64,000 nt of DNA, taken from the NCBI GenBank assembly GCA_963793785.1, contig CAWCBH010000003.1:682001-746000 (forward strand), written 5' to 3'. This document shows, piece by piece, positions 33,622 through 42,559 of this stretch; the first letter of the stretch is position 1, and every line of letters starts with the position of its first letter. The position numbers were made by a program, and so were the translations under genes. The notes below the pieces were generated by a model. The model was given only the letters and a program-made list of their open reading frames with translations. It made no database searches and was not told the DNA's origin. The DNA is from CAWCBH01 sp963793785. Lineage in GTDB: Bacteria > Actinomycetota > Thermoleophilia > Solirubrobacterales > 70-9.

Positions 33622-35148
33622 ATGGAGGACTGGCTGTGGCCGCTGCACGACGCCGACGGCATGCGCGCAGTCGACCGCTGGGCGATCGAGGAGCGCGGCA
33701 TTGCCTCGCTGGCGCTGATGGAGGCGGCCGGCGGGGCGGTCGCGACCGCGGTCACCGAGCTCTCACCCGAGGGGCCGGTGCGGATCGTCTGCGGGAAGGG
33801 CAACAACGCCGGCGACGGTCTGGTCGTCGCGCGGCGGCTGGCGGAGACCGGCTATGAGGTCGAGGCCTTGCTGCTCTGGCCCGCGGAGGAGCTGAGCGAG
33901 GACGCCGCCGCCAACCTGGAGCGATTCTCGGCTGCTCGAGTCGTCGAGGCGGCCGACATCGAACCCTCGCTGGCGGGATCGGGGGCCGTCGTCGACGCGA
34001 TCTTCGGGACCGGCTTCTCGGGGTCCCCGCGGGACCCAGCCGCGGCCGCGATCGAGGCGATCAATCGCTGCGACGCCCCGGTCCTGGCCTGTGACATCGC
34101 CTCCGGCGTCGATGCCTCCAGCGGCGAAGCCGAGGGAGCCGCCGTCGAGGCCGAGGTCACGATCGGCTTTCATGCCGCGAAACTTGGCCACCTGATCGCC
34201 CCCGGCAAGGTATGCACCGGGGAGCTGCGCGTGGCGCCGATCGGCATCCCCGACGGGGCTCCCGAGAGCCCGGCCGCCGGGGTGATCGGCGAGGCGATCC
34301 TGGAGCTGGCGCCGAAGCGCGAAGCGGGCTCGACCAAGTTCACCTCCGGCCAGGTCGTCCTGGCGGGTGCGTCGCGGGGGCTGACCGGGGCAGTCTGCCT
34401 GGCCGCCGAGGCGGCGATTCGGGCTGGAGCCGGCTACGCGACGGTGGCTGTCCCGGAGGCCCTGGAGACGATCTTCGAGCAGAAGCTGACCGAGGTGATG
34501 TCGGTCGGCTGCCCCGGCCCCGAGGGCCTCCTCGGCCCCGATTCGGTCGCTCGGGCCCTGCAGGCGTTCGAAGGGGCCGCGGCGGGTGTTCTCGGGCCCG
34601 GCCTCGGGCGCGATCCCGCCAGCGTCGAGTTCGCTCACCGGCTCGTCGCCGAGGTGCAGGCGCCGCTGCTGATCGACGCCGACGGGCTGAACGCATTCGC
34701 CGAGCGCCTCGACCTGATCGCGGCCAGGGAGGGGGAGACGGTGCTGACGCCCCACGCGGGCGAGCTGGGCCGCCTCCTCGGGCGTCCCTCGGCGGACGTC
34801 TCCGAGCATCGCCTCGCCGCGGCGAAGGAGGCAGCGCAAGCGGCGGCGGCGATCGTCGTCCTGAAGGGAGACGACACGATCGTCACCGACGGGACCCGGG
34901 TCGCGGTCAACGCGGTTTCGGCCCCGGCCCTGGCGACGGCGGGGACCGGGGACGTCCTCTCGGGGGTCACCGCGGCGCTGCTCGCGCGGGCCGATGACCC
35001 CTTCGCGGCCACCTGCGTTGCGGTTCTCGCCCACGCCCGTGCGGGCCGCGACGCCGCCCGGCGCATCGGCGCCCCGGAGTCGGTGATCGCAGGCGACGTG
35101 ATCGCCTCGATCGCGGCTGGACTGCGACCCGACCTGGCCGTCGATTAA
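33622..35148 (+). CDS. nnr: bifunctional NAD(P)H-hydrate epimerase/dehydratase
   Basis: 508 residues. N-terminal epimerase domain (YjeF_N, to about 210) with IVCGKGNNAGDGLVVARRL, GAVVDAIFGTGFSG and ACDIASGVDASSG. C-terminal ADP-dependent dehydratase of carbohydrate kinase fold from about 230 (TSGQVVLAGASRGLTGAVCLAAEAA; LTPHAGELGRLLG; ATAGTGDVLSGVTAALLARA). Repairs damaged NAD(P)H. The acpS-nnr order is common in bacteria. Confidence 0.95.
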   Translation: MEDWLWPLHDADGMRAVDRWAIEERGIASLALMEAAGGAVATAVTELSPEGPVRIVCGKGNNAGDGLVVARRLAETGYEVEALLLWPAEELSEDAAANLERFSAARVVEAADIEPSLAGSGAVVDAIFGTGFSGSPRDPAAAAIEAINRCDAPVLACDIASGVDASSGEAEGAAVEAEVTIGFHAAKLGHLIAPGKVCTGELRVAPIGIPDGAPESPAAGVIGEAILELAPKREAGSTKFTSGQVVLAGASRGLTGAVCLAAEAAIRAGAGYATVAVPEALETIFEQKLTEVMSVGCPGPEGLLGPDSVARALQAFEGAAAGVLGPGLGRDPASVEFAHRLVAEVQAPLLIDADGLNAFAERLDLIAAREGETVLTPHAGELGRLLGRPSADVSEHRLAAAKEAAQAAAAIVVLKGDDTIVTDGTRVAVNAVSAPALATAGTGDVLSGVTAALLARADDPFAATCVAVLAHARAGRDAARRIGAPESVIAGDVIASIAAGLRPDLAVD

Positions 35149-35160
35149 CCTCGCGCGGCG

Positions 35161-35628
35161 ATGAAGACGGCCGCCGAGATGATGGACGCCGACGCTCCCA
35201 CCGTCGGCCCCGAAGACGACGCCCGAACGGCGATCGAGCTGCTCGCCGAGCACGACGTCGGGGCGCTGCCGGTGATCGACGCCGATCGCAAGGTGGTCGG
35301 CGTCGTCAGCGAGTCCGACCTCGTCCTCAGCGCCGAGGAGGCGGACCTGCACCTGCCGCATTTCCTTAACCTGATGGGCGGAGTGCTGTTCGTCGGCTCG
35401 ATGAAGGGCTTCGAGGAGCGGCTCAACAAGGCCTTCGCCACCGAGGTCTCAGAGCTGATGAGCGCCGACCCGGTCTGCGCCGGAGTCGACGACCCGGCCG
35501 GCGAAGTCGCCCGCCTGATCGCCGAGCGCCACCACAACCATCTGCCCGTCGTCGACGCCGACGGCCGCCTCGCGGGCCTGGTCACGCGGGCCGACGTGCT
35601 CGCCGCGCTGGTCGCCGACCCTTCCTAG
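35161..35628 (+). CDS. CBS domain pair protein
   Basis: 155 residues with two CBS motifs: DAPTVGPEDDARTAIELLAEHDVGALPVID (N-terminal) and SADPVCAGVDDPAGEVARLIAERHHNHLPVVD (from about 98). CBS pairs bind adenosyl ligands and regulate partner proteins. It lies between nnr and alr, starting 12 nt after nnr; no partner enzyme is indicated. Confidence 0.88.
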   Translation: MKTAAEMMDADAPTVGPEDDARTAIELLAEHDVGALPVIDADRKVVGVVSESDLVLSAEEADLHLPHFLNLMGGVLFVGSMKGFEERLNKAFATEVSELMSADPVCAGVDDPAGEVARLIAERHHNHLPVVDADGRLAGLVTRADVLAALVADPS

Positions 35629-36744
35629 ATGACGGAGCGGGCGCTGGCCCGGATCGACCTCGGCGCGGTGGAGCGAAACTGCGCCCGCCTGAAAGCGGAG
35701 GTCGGCGCCCGGGTCGAGCTCTGCGCGGTCGTCAAGGCCGACGCCTACGGACACGGCGTGCTTCCCTGCGCGACTGCGGCGCTGGCCGGCGGCGCCGACC
35801 GCCTCGCGGTCGCCACGTCCCGCGAAGCCGCGGACCTGCAGGCCGGGCTGCCTCAGGCCCGCCTGCTGACGATGGGCGCGCTGACGCCGAACGAGCTCGA
35901 CGCGGCTCTCGGGGCCGGATCGGAGATTGCGGTCTGGAGGGAGGGCTTTCGCGCCCTCGTCGCCGCCCGCGCCCGCGCCGCCGGGCGGCCCGCCCGGGTC
36001 CACGTCAAGCACGACAGCGGCATGGGCCGGCTCGGCAACCCCGACGCCGCCGAGGTGCTGGCGCTGTGCGATGCCTGTGCCGAGGATCCCGACCTCGAGC
36101 TGGCGGGGTTGTGGACCCACTTCGCAACCGCCGATGAGACCGAGTCGGAGTTCTTCACCGAGCAGCTGCGCCGCTTCGAGCCCGTGGTCGAAGCGGCGCG
36201 GGCTCGCCATCGCGGGATCACCGTCCACGCCGCCAACAGCGCCGCGGTGTTCCGGGAGCCGCGGGCGCACTTCGACATGGTCCGCTGCGGGATCGCCGTC
36301 TACGGTCTCGATCCGTTCGGGGAGAACCCGCAGGCGCGGGGCCTCGATCCCGCCCTCTCGCTGCACTCATACGTCGCCGACGTGAAGCGCTTCGCCGCCG
36401 GCGACAGCGCCGGCTACGGGCGTAGCTGGAAGGCCGCGGAGGACACCTGGGTCGGGGTCTTGCCGATCGGCTACGGCGACGGGGTTCGCCGCGGACTGTC
36501 CAACAACGCCGAGGTTCTCGTCGGCGGCCGCCGACACCCGCTGGTCGGGACGGTGTCGATGGACAACGTGACGATCGACCTCGGCCCCGAGACCGACGTC
36601 GAACCCGGCGATGCCGCCGTCCTGATCGGCCGCCAGGACGGCGAGCAGGTACTGGCCGAGGAATTGGCGCGCCGGCTGGGGACGATCAACTACGAGGTGA
36701 CCTGCGGGATCTCGGCGCGGGTCCCGCGCGAGGCCGTCCCGTGA
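35629..36744 (+). CDS. alr: alanine racemase
   Basis: 371 residues. PLP lysine K36 in LCAVVKADAYGHG; catalytic tyrosine in AGDSAGYGRSWKA; VLPIGYGDGVRRGLSNNAEVLVGG and VSMDNVTIDLG follow. Supplies D-alanine for peptidoglycan. Its ATG directly follows the CBS stop, and its own stop overlaps the next gene (GTGA). Confidence 0.95.
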   Translation: MTERALARIDLGAVERNCARLKAEVGARVELCAVVKADAYGHGVLPCATAALAGGADRLAVATSREAADLQAGLPQARLLTMGALTPNELDAALGAGSEIAVWREGFRALVAARARAAGRPARVHVKHDSGMGRLGNPDAAEVLALCDACAEDPDLELAGLWTHFATADETESEFFTEQLRRFEPVVEAARARHRGITVHAANSAAVFREPRAHFDMVRCGIAVYGLDPFGENPQARGLDPALSLHSYVADVKRFAAGDSAGYGRSWKAAEDTWVGVLPIGYGDGVRRGLSNNAEVLVGGRRHPLVGTVSMDNVTIDLGPETDVEPGDAAVLIGRQDGEQVLAEELARRLGTINYEVTCGISARVPREAVP

Positions 36745-38177
36745 GCGCAATCGGATCGGAGGCGATCGCCGAGCGACTGCGCCGGGTTCCGGCCGTCGGC
36801 GAGATCGCCCGGGCGCTCGGGCAGGCCGAGGCGACCTGGATCGTCGGCGGCGCGGTCCGCGATCTTGCCCTCGGGCGCGCGGTCGCCGACTTGGACCTGG
36901 TGGTCAGCGGCGAGCCCCGCGCCGCAGCGGCCCTGATCGCGCGTGCCGCGGGCGGCCACAGCTTCGAGCTCTCGGCCGAGTTCGGGATCTGGCGGGCGAC
37001 GAGCGGCGGCGGTGAATGGCAGGTCGATGTCTCGCGCCTGCGGGGAGGAAGCATCGAGGCCGACCTCGGCGAGCGCGACTTCACCGTTGGCGCCGTCGCC
37101 GTGCCGCTCGACGGCGGGTCCGCGGTCGATCCGTTCGCCGGCCTCGAGGACCTGGAGGCGGGAATCCTGCGCGCCGTCGGCGAGGGAAGCTTCGCCGCCG
37201 ACCCGCTCCGGCTCCTGCGCGCCGCGCGACTCGCTGCCGAGCTGGGGCTGGAGGTCGAGCCGCAGACCACCGCACTGGCCCGAGCCGATGCCGGCCGGGC
37301 CGGCGAGCCTGCCGGCGAGCGCCAGCTCGCAGAGCTGCGGCTGCTGATCTCGGGGCCGGCGCCCCTGCGCGGGCTGGCGCTGATGGACGAGCTCTCGATC
37401 ACGGCTGCCGTGCTGCCGGAGCTGGAAGCGTTGCGCGGCGTCGAGCAGAACCCCAACCATCACCTCGACGTGCACGGGCACACGCTCGCGGTCCTGACCC
37501 GACTGCTGGAGGTGGAGGCCGAGCTGGACCGCTTTGCCGGCGACCGCGCCGGCGAGGTGCAGACCCTGCTGGCGCAGCCACTCGGCGATGACTTCTCACG
37601 CGCTGCGGCGCTTCGCTTCGGCGCCCTCGTGCACGACGTCGGCAAGCCCGCCACGCGCGGGCGCCGGGGCGACTACGTGACCTTCATCGGCCACGATCGC
37701 GAGGGGGCGCGAATCGTCGGCGAGATCTGCCGGCGGCTGCGTACCAGCCGCCGCCTCGCCGCCCACCTGCAGGGCCTGACCATGCACCACCTGCGGCTCG
37801 GGTTTCTGGTCCACGAGCGGCCGCTGCCGCGGCGCCGCGTGCACGAGTACCTGCGCTCGACCGAGCCGGTGGCCGTCGACGTCACCCTGCTGACGATCGC
37901 CGACCGGCTCTCGGCCCGTGGGACCGGGCCGATCGCGAGCGAGGAGATGATCCAGGCACACCTGGAGCTGGCGGCGGAGATGATCGGCGCCGGGCTCGAT
38001 TGGATCAGCGAGGGCCCCCCGGCACCGCTGCTGCGTGGTGACGAGCTTGCCGCCGAGCTGGGCATCGACGCCGGCCCCCGCCTCGGGGAGCTGCTTCGCG
38101 AGCTCGAGGCGGCGCAGTACGCCGGCGAGGTCACGACCCGCGAGCAGGCACTGCGATTGGCTCGCGACGCCGTATAG
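36741..38177 (+). CDS. CCA-adding enzyme/poly(A) polymerase family protein with HD domain
   Basis: 478 residues, GTG start. Class II nucleotidyltransferase head: WIVGGAVRDLALGRAVADLDLVV (GGxxRD and DxD), RDFTVGAVAVPL, and DPLRLLRAARLAAELGLEV. An HD phosphohydrolase-like domain follows (HLDVHGHTLAVLTRLLEV; ALVHDVGKPATRGRRG...HDREGARIV). Either tRNA CCA nucleotidyltransferase or a related poly(A) polymerase; the DLDLVV head and HD tail are common in actinobacterial PcnA/Cca. Coupled to alr. Confidence 0.85.
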   Translation: MSAIGSEAIAERLRRVPAVGEIARALGQAEATWIVGGAVRDLALGRAVADLDLVVSGEPRAAAALIARAAGGHSFELSAEFGIWRATSGGGEWQVDVSRLRGGSIEADLGERDFTVGAVAVPLDGGSAVDPFAGLEDLEAGILRAVGEGSFAADPLRLLRAARLAAELGLEVEPQTTALARADAGRAGEPAGERQLAELRLLISGPAPLRGLALMDELSITAAVLPELEALRGVEQNPNHHLDVHGHTLAVLTRLLEVEAELDRFAGDRAGEVQTLLAQPLGDDFSRAAALRFGALVHDVGKPATRGRRGDYVTFIGHDREGARIVGEICRRLRTSRRLAAHLQGLTMHHLRLGFLVHERPLPRRRVHEYLRSTEPVAVDVTLLTIADRLSARGTGPIASEEMIQAHLELAAEMIGAGLDWISEGPPAPLLRGDELAAELGIDAGPRLGELLRELEAAQYAGEVTTREQALRLARDAV

Positions 38178-38189
38178 GGTGCCGCCGGC

Positions 38190-38600
38190 ATGAACGACTG
38201 TCTTTTCTGCGGCATCGTCGCCGGCGCGGTGCCGGCCCAGATCGTCGACTCCGACGAGCACACGGTGGCGTTCATGGACATCAACCCGGCGACCCCCGGG
38301 CACGCCCTGGTCGTGCCGCGCCCCCATTCCGCCGACCTGATGGAGATCTCCGATCAGGACCTCGAGCAGACGATCGTCGCCGCCCGCCGGCTTGCGCGGC
38401 GGATCGACGCGGTGCTGGAGCCCGACGGCTTTAACCTCCTCAACTCCTGCCGGCCGGCCGCCTGGCAGACGGTCTTCCACTTCCATGTCCACGTGATCCC
38501 GCGCTACGACGACGATCCGCTGAAGCTGCCGTGGATCCCTGGCGGCGCCGACGAGGAGCAGATCGCCGCGATCGCGGCGAAGCTCAAGGTCGATGGCTGA
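38190..38600 (+). CDS. HIT family nucleotide hydrolase/transferase
   Basis: 136 residues. The N-terminal zinc motif CLFCGIVAG, then DINPATPGHALVVPRPHS, and the histidine triad FHFHVHVIPRYDDD. Typical bacterial HINT-type protein hydrolysing nucleoside phosphoramidates or dinucleoside polyphosphates. Overlaps the next gene by 8 nt. Confidence 0.93.
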   Translation: MNDCLFCGIVAGAVPAQIVDSDEHTVAFMDINPATPGHALVVPRPHSADLMEISDQDLEQTIVAARRLARRIDAVLEPDGFNLLNSCRPAAWQTVFHFHVHVIPRYDDDPLKLPWIPGGADEEQIAAIAAKLKVDG

Positions 38601-39369
38601 GCCGATCCGCCTCGAGCGCGACGGCCCGGTCGCGATCCTCGTCCTCGACGACCCGCCCCTGAACCTGTTCGGGCGCCTCGCCTTCGAGTCCCTCGCCTCC
38701 CACGTGACCGAGGTCGCCGCCTCCGACGCCCGGTCGCTGGTCTGGCGGGCGGAGGGAGAGGTCTTCTCCGGCGGCGCCGACGTCAATGGGTTTCACGGCA
38801 CCAGCGTGCGCGACGCCGAGCAGATGTTCAGCCAGCTGATCACCGCGGTGCGCAAGCTGGAGGCGCTGCCGATCCCGACCCTGGCCGTGGTCCACGGCCT
38901 CTGCCTCACCGCCGGCCTCGAGGTGGCGCTCGGCTGCGACATGATCTGGGCCTCCGAGTCGGCCCAGTTCGGGCTCGTGGAGGCGGTTGTCGGGTTGACG
39001 CCCGGAGCCGGCGGCACGCAGCGGATGGCGGAGCGCGCCGGGCCCGCCCGGGCGCGGGAGTTCGTGATGACCGGCGGCCTCTACGACGCCGAGACGCTGG
39101 AGCGCTGGAACGTCGTCAACCGGGTGCTGCCGGATGCCGACCTGACCGAGAAGGGGATGCGGTTCGCGCACCGGCTCGCCGCCGGGCCGACCCAGGCGCA
39201 CGGGGCGACGAAGCGAATCGTCCGCGCCTACCTGGAGGACGGCGTCGACAAGGCGGACCGCGAGACCCCGAAGGTCTCCGGCGGCTTGTTCGCGACCGAG
39301 GACCTGCAGCAAGCGGTCAAGTCCTTCCTCGAGGACGGCCCCGGCAAGGCGACCTTCGAGGGCCGCTGA
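38593..39369 (+). CDS. enoyl-CoA hydratase/isomerase family protein
   Basis: 258 residues of the crotonase fold. GLCLTAGLEVALGCDMIWASESAQFGLVEAVVGLTPGAGGTQRMAER holds both family glutamates, Glu in LEVALGCD and Glu in LVEAVVG. The oxyanion region is SGGADVNGF. Consistent with hydration of enoyl-CoA in fatty acid or amino acid breakdown, but the substrate is unknown and no other beta-oxidation gene is adjacent. Confidence 0.88.
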   Translation: MAEPIRLERDGPVAILVLDDPPLNLFGRLAFESLASHVTEVAASDARSLVWRAEGEVFSGGADVNGFHGTSVRDAEQMFSQLITAVRKLEALPIPTLAVVHGLCLTAGLEVALGCDMIWASESAQFGLVEAVVGLTPGAGGTQRMAERAGPARAREFVMTGGLYDAETLERWNVVNRVLPDADLTEKGMRFAHRLAAGPTQAHGATKRIVRAYLEDGVDKADRETPKVSGGLFATEDLQQAVKSFLEDGPGKATFEGR

Positions 39370-39408
39370 GCGTTACGCTCCCCGCGTGAGCGAGCGCACA
39401 AGCCCCTG

Positions 39409-39627
39409 ATGGGCAAGGAAGAGAAGATCGAGATGGAGGGCGAGATCACCGAGGCCCTCCCGAACACGATGTTCCGGGTCAAGCTCGACAACGGTCATCA
39501 GGTGCTGGGCCACATCTCCGGCAAGATGCGCCGCCACTACATCCGCATCCTGCCCGGGGACAGGGTGAAGATCGAGCTTTCGCCCTACGACCTCGACCGG
39601 GGTCGGATCACCTACCGCTACAAGTAG
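39409..39627 (+). CDS. infA: translation initiation factor IF-1
   Basis: 72 residues, the normal length: KEEKIEMEGEITEALPNTMFRVKLDNGH, GHISGKMRRHYIRILPGDRVKIELSPYDL, and RITYRYK. The usual actinobacterial partners rpmJ and rpsM do not follow; it is the last gene of the plus-strand run and is followed by a long inverted repeat. It may be a relocated or second copy. Confidence 0.95.
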   Translation: MGKEEKIEMEGEITEALPNTMFRVKLDNGHQVLGHISGKMRRHYIRILPGDRVKIELSPYDLDRGRITYRYK

Positions 39628-39651
39628 GACCTGTTCGCGGACTCGGCTCCT

Positions 39652-39739
39652 GCGGCGGGTGGTGTCGATTTGGGGGACCGCGCTGAGCGGCGTTAGCCGC
39701 GAGGTGTGGTGGCACCAAATCGGCGACAGGACCCGCCGC
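39652..39739. repeat. 88-bp near-perfect inverted repeat with nested hairpin
   Basis: Left arm GCGGCGGGTGGTGTCGATTT (39652-39671) matches the inverse of the right arm at 39715-39739, with TGTCG, GATTTGG and GCGGCGGGT shared. An inner hairpin GCGGC-GTTA-GCCGC lies at 39687-39700. It could terminate the infA transcript or be a small palindromic element. Confidence 0.6.
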
Positions 39740-39763
39740 CCGAGCGGTTAACGAGAATTCAAC

Positions 39764-39800
39764 TTGACGGATCATCGAATTTTGGTATGTTCCCGTACCA
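39764..39800 (+). promoter_or_regulatory. TetR-gene promoter with overlapping operator-like dyad
   Basis: TTGACG (39764-39769), 16-nt spacer and TATGTT (39786-39791) make a good sigma-A promoter in an AT-rich patch. TGGTA...TACCA (39783-39800) is a dyad spanning the -10, a typical place for a TetR operator. Autorepression is inferred. Confidence 0.6.
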
Positions 39801-39851
39801 GATACTTCCGAGGACGCAGGGGTGCGAAGGTCGGGAGAAACGGAGGACCGA

Positions 39852-40664
39852 ATGGGGTTCGACGGGCAGATTGGGCAGTTGAGGGATCGATTGGGGACTT
39901 GCAGGGGTGGACAAGCCGCCGCCGCGTCAGCGGCGGCGGTTGCCGTTGCGGGCCGGCCCGGGAGGGGGATCGTGAGCGCCGCCGGCCGCCTCTACGGGGG
40001 CGAGCCCCTGCACGCGCGCCGTGAGGACCAGCTGCGGCGACTGCTGCTTGCCGCGCAGGAGGTGTTTGCGGAGCACGGCTACGCCGCCGCGTCGATCGAC
40101 GAGATCGTCTCCGGAGCGCGGGTCTCGCGGACCTCCTTCTACCGCTTCTTCGCCGGCAAGGAGGAGTGCATGCTGGCCGTTCTCGAGGATGCGATGGGCC
40201 GCCTCGCCGAGGCGTTCGCGCACGCCGCCGCAGCCGAGAACCCCGAGGCCCGCATCCGTCTCGGGATCAGCGGCATCGTCGAAGGCCTGGCCAGCGACCC
40301 GACGATGGCGCGGGTGGTCCTGGTCGAAGCCGTCGGGGCCACACCCGCCGTCGAGGACGCTCGCCGCGCCGCGCGGCGACGGTTCGCCGGACTGCTGGCC
40401 GCCGAGCTTCGTCGCTACCCCGGCTGGGCGGACCGCAGCGCGGCGGAAATCGACGTCATCGCCCTGGCGACGATGGCCGCGGTGGCGGAATCCGTCGCCG
40501 ACCTCGTGGTGCGTGGCCGGGCCGACCGCTGGCAGGAGCTACTGGAGCCGCTGACCCGCTTCGCGATGCGTGCCCTGACGCCGGAGGAAGAACGTGTCGG
40601 GGCGCTAGAGGTGGCTGGAGTCGGCGCCGGGGTCGGGATCGACGAGCTCGGCGATCAGCGCTGA
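39852..40664 (+). CDS. TetR family transcriptional regulator
   Basis: 270 residues from ATG 39852, with CGGAGG five nt upstream. A start at GTG 39972 would remove a 40-residue Gly/Ala-rich extension. The helix-turn-helix is at about residues 78-101 (AAASIDEIVSGARVSRTSFYRFF), preceded by LRRLLLAAQEVFAEHGY. The rest is helical ligand-binding domain. The 3' end overlaps the convergent glycosidase gene by 60 bp, so the adjacent minus-strand exporter operon is a candidate target. Confidence 0.88.
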   Translation: MGFDGQIGQLRDRLGTCRGGQAAAASAAAVAVAGRPGRGIVSAAGRLYGGEPLHARREDQLRRLLLAAQEVFAEHGYAAASIDEIVSGARVSRTSFYRFFAGKEECMLAVLEDAMGRLAEAFAHAAAAENPEARIRLGISGIVEGLASDPTMARVVLVEAVGATPAVEDARRAARRRFAGLLAAELRRYPGWADRSAAEIDVIALATMAAVAESVADLVVRGRADRWQELLEPLTRFAMRALTPEEERVGALEVAGVGAGVGIDELGDQR

Positions 40665-41786
40665 CCAGGCGAAGTCGGTCGCTCCCAGCCCGTTGCCGTC
40701 ACGGGGGTCGTAGTACTCGCGCAGTCCCTGCCGCTCCACCGCCGCCGCCAGCGCGGCGGCAAGCCCTGCGGCCTCCTCCAGATAGCCCAGCCGGCGCAGG
40801 CCGAGCCAGACCAGCCAGGCCGAGTTGACCCAGGTCGGGCCGCGCCAATAGCGACGCAGCAGACCGTGACCTCCGGCCGGCTCGAAGCTCGGTTCGCGGG
40901 CCGAGACCGAAGGGGGCGCGACCGGGGTCCAGAAGGCACCGGGGTCGAGCAGGTGCTGGTCGACCAGCCGCCTGCCGATCTGCTCGGGCAGGTCGGGCAG
41001 CGCCAGCGGCGCCAGCGCGGCCCAGGTGACGATCTCCGGCCGCGACCCGCCGGGCCTTTGCTCGTCGAGGAAGAGGCCCCGTCCCTCGTCCCAGAGGCGG
41101 TCGACCAGGGCCGGGGTGGCCGAGGGCCGGCCCAGCGCCTGCAGCGAGAGAGACCAGAGGACGTTCACCAGCACCTCGCAGAGCACCGGCCCGCCCGCCT
41201 CGAGGATCCGGCCGGCGTTCCATCCCAGCCGCCGATTCCCCCGCACCAAGAGCGGGAACCCGAAGCGGGCATTGGCCCGGCGGCCCCAGACGGGGTCGAA
41301 TTTCGGCGACGCGTCGAGCCCCGATTCATCCGGCTGCACGATCCACAGCAGCCCGTCACCGTCGAGGTCGCGATTGGCGGTGAGCCAATCGGCCTGGGCG
41401 GCGATCCGCGGCTCCTGGGCGGGATCGCCAACCGCGATCCGCCACGCCCACGCGAGCAGGGGCGGCTGGATCGTCTCGGTCTGAAAGGAGCGCCGCGAGG
41501 TGACGTTGTAGAACGGCAGCCGGGTCCAGGAGACCGGCCGGTCCCAGAAGATCGTGTGGCCGATGAAGCCGTCCGGGCGCTGCGCCGCGAGCAGGCTCTC
41601 GAGCTCGGCCCGGGACCGGCTGCGGTCGAAGCGGCGCCAGACGATCGCCGCGAAGCAGGAGTCCCAGTACCACTGCCACGGATAGCGGGACGGGCTGGGG
41701 CGGGTGTAGGCGAAGGGGGTCCCCTGGCGCTCGCCCGCCATCCAGTTGGCGCGCAGCACCCGCTCGGCGATCTCGACGGGGCTCAA
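40605..41786 (-). CDS. MGH1-like glycoside hydrolase (GH63-type (alpha/alpha)6 barrel)
   Basis: 393 residues from TTG 41786, which overlaps the upstream permease stop as TTGA. PSRYPWQWYWDSCFAAIVWRRF is diagnostic of the MGH1/GH63 glucosidase group, and RYWRGPTWVNSAWLVWLGLR is the C-terminal counterpart. Likely hydrolyses glucosyl or mannosyl glycerate or another alpha-glucoside. Lack of a signal peptide suggests a cytoplasmic enzyme. It ends the minus-strand exporter operon. Confidence 0.85.
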   Translation of the reverse strand: MSPVEIAERVLRANWMAGERQGTPFAYTRPSPSRYPWQWYWDSCFAAIVWRRFDRSRSRAELESLLAAQRPDGFIGHTIFWDRPVSWTRLPFYNVTSRRSFQTETIQPPLLAWAWRIAVGDPAQEPRIAAQADWLTANRDLDGDGLLWIVQPDESGLDASPKFDPVWGRRANARFGFPLLVRGNRRLGWNAGRILEAGGPVLCEVLVNVLWSLSLQALGRPSATPALVDRLWDEGRGLFLDEQRPGGSRPEIVTWAALAPLALPDLPEQIGRRLVDQHLLDPGAFWTPVAPPSVSAREPSFEPAGGHGLLRRYWRGPTWVNSAWLVWLGLRRLGYLEEAAGLAAALAAAVERQGLREYYDPRDGNGLGATDFAWSALIAELVDPDPGADSSHL

Positions 41787-42559
41787 GCGGAGAAGCGCTG
41801 CATCCCCCGCAGGGCCAGCGTGGCGAGCAGGGTGAGGAGTCCCCCCAGCGCCAGCACCCCCGGCCAGGTCTCCGACCAGCTGATCGAGCCGACGAAGCCC
41901 TGGCGGACCGCGTCGATCACTTGGGTCATCGGGTTGAACGTCGCGATGTCGGACAGCCAATTGGCCAGCAGGTCGGGCGGCGCGTAGGCGGTGGTGAAGA
42001 GGATGAGGATGAACATGCCGGCTTGCATCAACGGCGCTGCGGATTGTGTTTTGTAGCGGAGCGCCAGAGTCGCTCCCCAGCAGGTGGCGATCGCCGCGGT
42101 CGCCATCACCATCACCACCGCGATCAACAACCCGACGATCCCTGGCCAGCTGGCGCCTAGGGGGATCGCCACGCAGAGCAATACCGTGACGGGGATCAGC
42201 ACCCGGATGCTGGCCGAGGCGACCATCCCTGCCAGCAGGACCCAGCGCGGGGTGGGGGAGGCGAGCAGGCGGTCGAACCAGCCCTGCTCGATGTCGCGGG
42301 CCAGATTGACGCCGGTGGCCGCGCCGGTGAAGCCGGCCCCCTGCAGCAGCGAGAGGGGAATGATGTAGCTGAGGTAGCTGTCGCCCTCGAAGCCGCGCAG
42401 CTCGGTCAGGTTGCCGAACACCCCGTTGAGGCCGAGGAAGAAGATGGTCGGGGCCAGCACTCCGGGGATCGCCGCGCCGGGGACACGCAGCAGCTCGTTC
42501 TTCGAGCGGGTCACCAGAGACCTGATCACGGCGAGGTTTGCCCGCCGCTCGGCGGTCAT
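41783..42559 (-). CDS. ABC-2 type transporter permease
   Basis: 258 residues from ATG 42559, overlapping the upstream permease stop (ATGA). About six membrane helices: ALLAP-type N-terminus (PGAAIPGVLAPTIFFLGLNGVF), WFDRLLASPTPRWVLLAGMVASA, IPVTVLLCVAIPLGASWPGIVGLLIAVVMV and a final helix ending LRGMQRFSA. Pairs with the next permease and the ATPase upstream. The substrate (drug, lipid or polymer) is unknown. Confidence 0.88.
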   Translation of the reverse strand: MTAERRANLAVIRSLVTRSKNELLRVPGAAIPGVLAPTIFFLGLNGVFGNLTELRGFEGDSYLSYIIPLSLLQGAGFTGAATGVNLARDIEQGWFDRLLASPTPRWVLLAGMVASASIRVLIPVTVLLCVAIPLGASWPGIVGLLIAVVMVMATAAIATCWGATLALRYKTQSAAPLMQAGMFILILFTTAYAPPDLLANWLSDIATFNPMTQVIDAVRQGFVGSISWSETWPGVLALGGLLTLLATLALRGMQRFSA

